DNA from: DTDR01 sp964505415 | GTDB taxonomy: Bacteria > Hydrothermota > Tepidihabitantia > Tepidihabitantales > DTDR01 | Direction of reading: 5' to 3' | DNA: 64,000 nucleotides | Assembly: GCA_964505415.1 (NCBI GenBank) | Contig: CAZDHW010000004.1 | Location: forward strand, 26,218-90,217 | In this document: positions 60,201-64,000 of the stretch, in pieces | Layout: every line of letters starts with the position of its first letter | Numbering within the stretch: the first letter of the stretch is position 1 | Program-made: the position numbers and the translations under genes | Notes under the pieces: generated by a model | Told to the model about the DNA's origin: nothing | What the model saw: only the letters and a program-made list of their open reading frames with translations | The model's database searches: none

Positions 60201-62275
60201 AGGATGTTGGTATTACCGAAATAATTTCGCCACCAAGCGTAATAGACTCTCCCGGAACTATCACTCCACAGGTAAAAGTGAAAAATTTTGGTGTTTTCCC
60301 AGTTAGTTTTCCCATTTATTTTAGGATAACCGGTCCTTCTAATTATTTCAATTCCCAGACAGTTTTGAATCTTTTACCCGATGAAGAAAGGACAGTCAAT
60401 TTCAGTTTTTGGCAAGTAGGTAGAAGGGGTGATTATTTGGCTTCTTGTTCCTTGGCTCTTAGCGGTGACCGAAATCCGGCAAATGATACCTTAAGTAAAA
60501 ATTTTGTTGTCCAAGTAAAAGATATTGGCATTTTACAAATTGTTGCTCCTAAAGGAATAATTGATAGTGGACAAGAGGTAACTCCCACCGTAAGAATAAA
60601 AAATTATGGTAGTGTGACCCTTAACTTTACAACTATCTTCAAAATACCACCAATCTATTTTGATAGTCAAGAAATTTCCTTAAATAGTTTAGAAGAGACA
60701 ACCCTTACTTTTACCAAATTTACTTGCGAAACAACCGGAGTTTTTATTGTCAATTGCTCTTTAAATCTTGCTGATGCCAATCTTGTTAATAATATAAAAA
60801 GAGAAACATTATTTGTCTGCGGTATTGGTGAAAGGGATGTTGGTGTTTTAAGGATAATTGCTCCCTTATATTATGGTGTTAGGGGTGAAATTAGACCTTT
60901 GGCCGTTGTTAAAAACTTCTCACCATCTTATCAATCCTTTAAAGCCTTCTTCAAAATTGTTGATAGTCTTACCAATAATCCTGTCTATTTTGAATCTACC
61001 TTCGTATTCAATTTAGCTCCGGGCTTTTCCAAAGATATTGCCTTTCCAATCTGGCAAGCAGAAATTGGTTTATACTCTCTAACCTGTTCAACTTATATTC
61101 CTAAAGATATAAATCCTACAAATGATGTTATCAAAAGTTATGTCAAAATTGAAAGTAGTTTACCCGAACATTGGAATCTCTTAAGGGATTTGCCATTAGG
61201 ACCAGCTTCTAAAAAGGTAAAAGGTGGAGCGGCATTAACATTCTTAAGACCAAACTTTATCTATGCCTTAAAAGGTAATAAGACCAATGAATTCTATCGT
61301 TATGATATCACAACTGGTCAATGGGAAAAGATGGCTGATATTCCTTATGCCCCGGATAAAAGAAAACCCGTGGGTAATGGTGCTTCTTTAACTTCTGATT
61401 TTGAGAGATATATTTACGCCCTAAAAGGCAATAATACCTTAGAATTCTGGCGTTATGATGCGATTAATAATGTGTGGGAAAAACTAACCGATGTTCCCTT
61501 AGGTGAAAGAAGAGTGAAAGATGGTGCGGGAATTGTTTTTGTGAAAAAAGGTGATAGTTCTTTAATCTATCTCTTAAAAGGTTCTAAGACAAATGAATTT
61601 TATGCCTATTATGTGGAAGGTTCAATCTGGCTCAATAGACCACCGGCTCCTTTTGGTCCTTCCAATAAACCTTATACGAAAGGAAGTGCCATTACTTATG
61701 ATGGTAAAGAATATATCTATGTTTTAAAAGGTAATTATTGTGAATTTTATGCCTTTAATATCAATACCGGTGAATGGCAAAGAAGAGCCGATTTACCAAT
61801 GTTTTATAATAACCGGTTAAAAAAGAATAAGAATGGTTGTGCCTTAACTTATAATGAAGACGGTCTTATCTTTGCCCTTCGGGGTAATAATACACCAGAT
61901 TTCCTCTGTTATTATCCGCAAGAAAATAGATGGGTATCAAAAGAGCCGATGCCGGTCTATCCATCCGATAGGAAAGTAAAAGATGGTGGTGCCTTAACCT
62001 ATTCTCCTTACAATAAACTTATCTATGCCTTTAAAGGTAATAACACCAATGAATTCTGGTGCTATCTTTTCTATGAGGTTTTAACTAAGAAAGAAGAGCT
62101 GAAAACAAAAGAAAGTATCCAGGGTGAAATGACCTATCGGTTAAACAAAGAAAAGATAAGCAGCTACGAAATCTATGATATCCAAGGAAGAAAGGTAAAA
62201 AGTATAAAGAAGAAGGGTTTATATCTTATAAAAGATAACCAAGGAAAGATAATAAAAGTAATAAAGATAAAATAA
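57221..62275 (+). CDS. Secreted C25 (gingipain-like) cysteine peptidase with CARDB and kelch-like repeats and a type IX-like sorting tail
   Basis: 1684 residues. A signal peptide (residues 1-19) and a gingipain-type propeptide (about 20-210) precede the peptidase domain. Its catalytic His449 is in HLVAHGNYEG and Cys486 in AISCNTGTF. After about residue 600 comes an Ig-like segment, then six CARDB repeats of 103-106 residues (DNA 59273 to about 61150, each opening like DVGVIQIISPTG). Six kelch-like repeats (61180-62070, core ALKGNNTNEF) follow, then a C-terminal tail with EIYDIQGRKVKS resembling T9SS sorting domains. Likely surface-displayed or secreted. ATG 57221 was preferred over GTG 57215 because GGAGG (57211-57215) is spaced correctly. 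Confidence 0.9.
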   Translation: MRIKGIFLMLFVVNFIFAGFIIREYQFSEKGLRVSKVDGYDLISLEGCDLRIEDIGAPIVPFKNINLLIPPTAEITSCEILEAERIEIPGNYYLYPAQLPRPIGEEKEFPFIAPNPEIYEKEEEYPKDLYKIIPSGNKSGFRIGGIFLFPLRYLPKERKLILYKKIKIKINYEEGKHFPIFLTRSQKELFSLDVKYLVENKEDIERFSPPVRESDNPEIDYIILTDTNLVSSFIPLRDFLRKTGYWTEIRTKQWVNNNYSGRDLEEKIRNFIKNYFQTQGLKYVLLGGDGDTNNPVIPTRQAGPVRVDTFIRYIACDLYYADLDWSWDGNNDNRFGQWTGDTLYDTVDLYHDIYIGRIPVENASHINNFINKLFRYLKTPDTTYQKKLLLPGATLWTGYNHMQSQDSIDLFSPADWIDRKLDQDSNGARTYEVRDSINQKFHFVHLVAHGNYEGSWITSSAPQYHRNYTGQQTNTNSLCIINAISCNTGTFDSAVSPSCLAESALNAPNAAIGVIMNTRFGWGTPPSIGPSELLDVRFYDHFFSRDSVRFSPCHQSSKERYRVLALNQYQIWRWCYYELTLFGEPSMYMWKDYPKRMVAYFPHQIPTGNQVFPCTVKTLIGTPVSNALVTLWKGSEVYTKGYTNSNGIVTFNINPTTAGYMYVTATKPNYIPYEDSSEVRLIAYDVGVIQIISPTGIIDSGQTITPQARVKNFGIYPASFQATFRIGTFYNQTISYNNLPPGDSVVLSFTPWQAIQRGSHLVKCTVAYANDEVPNNNSLTDSVFVRVLDVAVLQIISPSGTVDSGSIIIPRAKIKNFGNVNSSFNCQFRIGTFYNQTQNVNLNPGDSLILAFPNWPAIQRGSHIVKCTVALNGDRIPNNNYQTGNVFVLVKDVAVTQIVSPQGNVDSGVTITPQARVKNYGNQTENFKVRFTIGTFYLDSLTINLSPDRETLLSFSPWTANQLGTHTVKCTTLLVGDMLPINNYLTTQVTVGTKDVGITEIISPPSVIDSPGTITPQVKVKNFGVFPVSFPIYFRITGPSNYFNSQTVLNLLPDEERTVNFSFWQVGRRGDYLASCSLALSGDRNPANDTLSKNFVVQVKDIGILQIVAPKGIIDSGQEVTPTVRIKNYGSVTLNFTTIFKIPPIYFDSQEISLNSLEETTLTFTKFTCETTGVFIVNCSLNLADANLVNNIKRETLFVCGIGERDVGVLRIIAPLYYGVRGEIRPLAVVKNFSPSYQSFKAFFKIVDSLTNNPVYFESTFVFNLAPGFSKDIAFPIWQAEIGLYSLTCSTYIPKDINPTNDVIKSYVKIESSLPEHWNLLRDLPLGPASKKVKGGAALTFLRPNFIYALKGNKTNEFYRYDITTGQWEKMADIPYAPDKRKPVGNGASLTSDFERYIYALKGNNTLEFWRYDAINNVWEKLTDVPLGERRVKDGAGIVFVKKGDSSLIYLLKGSKTNEFYAYYVEGSIWLNRPPAPFGPSNKPYTKGSAITYDGKEYIYVLKGNYCEFYAFNINTGEWQRRADLPMFYNNRLKKNKNGCALTYNEDGLIFALRGNNTPDFLCYYPQENRWVSKEPMPVYPSDRKVKDGGALTYSPYNKLIYAFKGNNTNEFWCYLFYEVLTKKEELKTKESIQGEMTYRLNKEKISSYEIYDIQGRKVKSIKKKGLYLIKDNQGKIIKVIKIK

Positions 62276-63354
62276 AATATAAGCAAGTAGTTTTATTTCT
62301 CTTATTATTTAATCTAAAAACCTTTGCTGATACAACTTATGTTGGTGGGATTATTGATACGAATACTGTCTGGTCTTTTACCCATAGTCCCTATGTAGTT
62401 ATTGAAGATGTTATTCTCAATCCCCAAGTAAAATTAACGATCGAAGCTGGTGTAAGAATATTATTTAGTGAAGAAAAATCATTAATAATTAAGGGAAAAC
62501 TTATTGCCTTGGGCAATGAGGATGATTCTATAATCTTTACTGCCTTAGATACCAATTTAAGATGGCAAAGAATTTGGATAAAAAATGAAGCGAGCCCTTG
62601 CTCATTAAAATATTGTCAGATAGCTTATGCCAATAATTCCGCCATTTATAATGAAGGTACCCTTTATCTCAGTAATAGCCTTTTAAATAAAAATTTTACT
62701 GATTTCTTTGGTGGTGGAATATTTAATCGGGGAATATTAGAAATGGTAAATAATATTATAATTAAAAATTCAGCTGCTGGTGGCGGTGGGGTTGCCAATA
62801 TTTACCGAGCAATAATTGGTAATAATGAGCTTTTAGAAAATTTTGCTTCCTTTGGTGGCAGTATCGCCAATTTCGGTATTATCACAATAACTAATAATCA
62901 GATTATCAATAATTTTGCTTATAATGGCGGTAGTATTTATAATCGGGGAGAGGCTTTTTTAAACAATAATACAATCATTGACAGTTCCCTTTCTACTATT
63001 TTTATTATTAACCCAATAATAACTATCAACAACAATAATCTCAATAACTTAAATGTGAATGGTTATACCCTTTATAACAATTCTTCGGAGACTATTAATG
63101 CCCGCAATAATTACTGGTATACCCTTGATAGTATAACAATTGAACAGAAGATTTATGATTTCTATGACGATTTTACCAAAGGGATTATTTATTATCAACC
63201 ATTTTTAAGAGAGCCGATTGGGATAGAAGAAAAGAAAATAAATAAGTTAAAAGAGATTTACGATATTCAAGGAAGAAGAATAAGCAAGATAAGAAAAGGA
63301 ATTTATTTTCTAAAAGATAAAAATAAAATAAAAAAGATTATCTTCTTAAAATAG
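62272..63354 (+). CDS. Secreted parallel beta-helix protein with a type IX-like sorting tail (start codon unclear)
   Basis: Reading upstream of the first ATG (62509) the frame stays open and encodes a good signal peptide (VVLFLLLFNLKTFA) followed by DTTYVGGIIDTNTVW, so the gene begins near 62272. No ATG, GTG or TTG exists there; ATA at 62272 is the best candidate, and a sequence error is possible. The body has right-handed beta-helix repeats rich in Asn and Gly (GGIFNRGIL, GGSIANFG, GGSIYNRG). The C-terminus EIYDIQGRRISK resembles that of the C25 peptidase. It follows that gene with overlapping ends. Confidence 0.75.
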   Translation: MKYKQVVLFLLLFNLKTFADTTYVGGIIDTNTVWSFTHSPYVVIEDVILNPQVKLTIEAGVRILFSEEKSLIIKGKLIALGNEDDSIIFTALDTNLRWQRIWIKNEASPCSLKYCQIAYANNSAIYNEGTLYLSNSLLNKNFTDFFGGGIFNRGILEMVNNIIIKNSAAGGGGVANIYRAIIGNNELLENFASFGGSIANFGIITITNNQIINNFAYNGGSIYNRGEAFLNNNTIIDSSLSTIFIINPIITINNNNLNNLNVNGYTLYNNSSETINARNNYWYTLDSITIEQKIYDFYDDFTKGIIYYQPFLREPIGIEEKKINKLKEIYDIQGRRISKIRKGIYFLKDKNKIKKIIFLK

Positions 63355-63361
63355 CCTTCTC

Positions 63362-63389
63362 TTGATTTTTTTAATACCGATGTTATAAT
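63362..63389 (+). promoter_or_regulatory. Promoter of lemA
   Basis: TTGATT (63362-63367), 16 bp, TATAAT (63384-63389), then 5 nt to the ATG at 63395. Leaderless. Confidence 0.7.
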
Positions 63390-63394
63390 TAATT

Positions 63395-63937
63395 ATGGTT
63401 ATTTTAATAATAATTATTGTCCTTTTAATCATCTATGTGATTGCCACTTATAATCTTTTGGTGGTAAAGAAAACAAGAGTGAAAAATGCCTGGCAACAGA
63501 TTGATGTCCAACTTAAAAGGAGATACGATTTAATTCCCAATTTAGTAGAGACGGTAAAAGGTTATGCTGCCCACGAGAAAGAAATCTTTGAAAAAGTTGC
63601 TGAAGCAAGGGCAAAAGCGATGGGAGCAAAATCGGTGAAAGAAAGTGCGGAAGCCAATAATCAACTTACCCAGACATTAAAAACCTTATTTGCTATCGCC
63701 GAAGCCTATCCGCAATTAAAAGCCAATGAGAACTTTTTAAGATTACAGGAAGAACTGACAACCACCGAAAACCGAATTGCCTTTGCCCGTCAGTTTTATA
63801 ATGATGTGGTGATGAGTTATAATATTACTTGTCAGCAATTTCCTTCCAATATTATTGCGAAAATCTTCAATTTCCAACCGGCTGAATTTTATACTATTCC
63901 CGAAGAAGAAAAGGAAGTTCCCAAAGTTAAGTTTTAA
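63395..63937 (+). CDS. lemA: LemA family protein
   Basis: 180 residues. One N-terminal membrane helix (about 2-19), then YNLLVVKKTRVKNAWQQIDV and LKRRYDLIPNLVETVKGYA, the LemA signature, and the helical core up to FARQFYNDVVMSYN. The family is widespread, with an unsettled function in the envelope. A likely htpX gene follows, a pairing seen in many bacteria. Confidence 0.95.
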   Translation: MVILIIIIVLLIIYVIATYNLLVVKKTRVKNAWQQIDVQLKRRYDLIPNLVETVKGYAAHEKEIFEKVAEARAKAMGAKSVKESAEANNQLTQTLKTLFAIAEAYPQLKANENFLRLQEELTTTENRIAFARQFYNDVVMSYNITCQQFPSNIIAKIFNFQPAEFYTIPEEEKEVPKVKF

Positions 63938-63945
63938 AAACCTTC

Positions 63946-63973
63946 TTGATTTTCTTTTGCTTTTAATTATAAT
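63946..63973 (+). promoter_or_regulatory. Promoter of the gene after lemA
   Basis: TTGATT (63946-63951), 16 bp, TATAAT (63968-63973), then 9 nt to the ATG at 63983. No Shine-Dalgarno. Confidence 0.65.
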
Positions 63974-63982
63974 AAAATAAAT

Positions 63983-64000
63983 ATGTCAGCAACAACCTTT
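63983..64000 (+). CDS. Start of a probable HtpX-type protease gene (partial)
   Basis: Only six codons (MSATTF) are inside the window. The call rests on position: lemA is often followed by htpX, and HtpX proteins often begin with a short xxTFYDQ-type N-terminus. The start is supported by the promoter 9 nt upstream. The identity is a guess until the rest is read. Confidence 0.4.

Noticed and set aside
1..64000. CRISPR arrays, insertion sequences, phage genes or rRNA
   Set aside because: No regular repeat-spacer units, no transposase or integrase motifs and no rRNA-like segment were found on either strand.

Overview
The window is AT-rich DNA from a diderm (Gram-negative-type) bacterium, probably an uncultured lineage. 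Two runs of exactly 100 N (44969-45068 and 57018-57117) look like scaffold joins in a draft or metagenome assembly. Several traits fit candidate division WOR-3 (Stahlbacteria) or a related FCB-like lineage: type IX-like C-terminal sorting tails ending in a YDIQGR-type motif, a gingipain-like C25 peptidase carrying CARDB and kelch-like repeats, an LVIVD-repeat remnant and a UnbV/ASPIC protein. An LpxD-LpxC-FabZ-LpxA cluster shows that it makes lipid A. The lineage is an inference; no rRNA gene is present.

Layout. 1-5.7 kb: a partial plsY (minus strand), then an operon of two thiolase-fold proteins that lack the thiolase catalytic residues, two DUF35 zinc-ribbon/OB proteins, a HIT protein and gltX. 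5.7-12 kb: an EamA transporter, a TPR/FG-GAP/UnbV protein, two GT4 glycosyltransferases, rpsT and tRNA-Phe. 12-18 kb: a UPF0158 protein, a PKD/PQQ-propeller protein, ileS, a DksA-like protein and truA. 18-31.3 kb: tRNA-Thr/Tyr/Gly/Thr, tuf, rpmG, tRNA-Trp, secE, nusG, rplKAJL, rpoBC and rpsLG. This is the classic E. coli thrU-tyrU-glyT-thrT-tufB order followed by the RNA polymerase operon. A class I glutamine amidotransferase follows rpsG where fusA is often found.

32-39.9 kb: a membrane coiled-coil protein with a lone CheW, rplM-rpsI, rpsB-tsf-pyrH-frr-uppS-cdsA, a tiny basic protein, an HD-domain protein and glyQ. 39.9-45 kb: a Pga-like exopolysaccharide locus. It holds a degenerate KaiC/GGDEF regulator, a TPR/beta-barrel protein, a GT2 synthase, a small membrane subunit and a deacetylase cut by the first gap. 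45-52.7 kb: RNase HIII-like, DUF438/hemerythrin/PAS and arsenate reductase genes (minus strand), facing cmk-plsC-ispH-rpsA-mtaB. 52.7-56.2 kb: a Skp-like fusion protein and the lipid A genes. 56.2-57.2 kb: two small minus-strand genes, an LVIVD pseudogene remnant and the second gap. 57.2-64 kb: two secreted proteins with sorting tails, lemA and the first codons of a probable htpX.

Promoters are unusually easy to read: TTGA(C/T)(A/T), then 15-17 bp (mostly 16), then TATAAT. At about a dozen genes the -10 box ends only 4-13 nt before the start codon and no Shine-Dalgarno is visible, so leaderless mRNAs appear common. Genes inside operons, and some leadered genes, carry AGGAGG-like sites. Two intergenic regions hold overlapping divergent promoters. 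Many genes overlap by 1-30 nt, and rpmG even shares two bases of its stop codon with tRNA-Trp.
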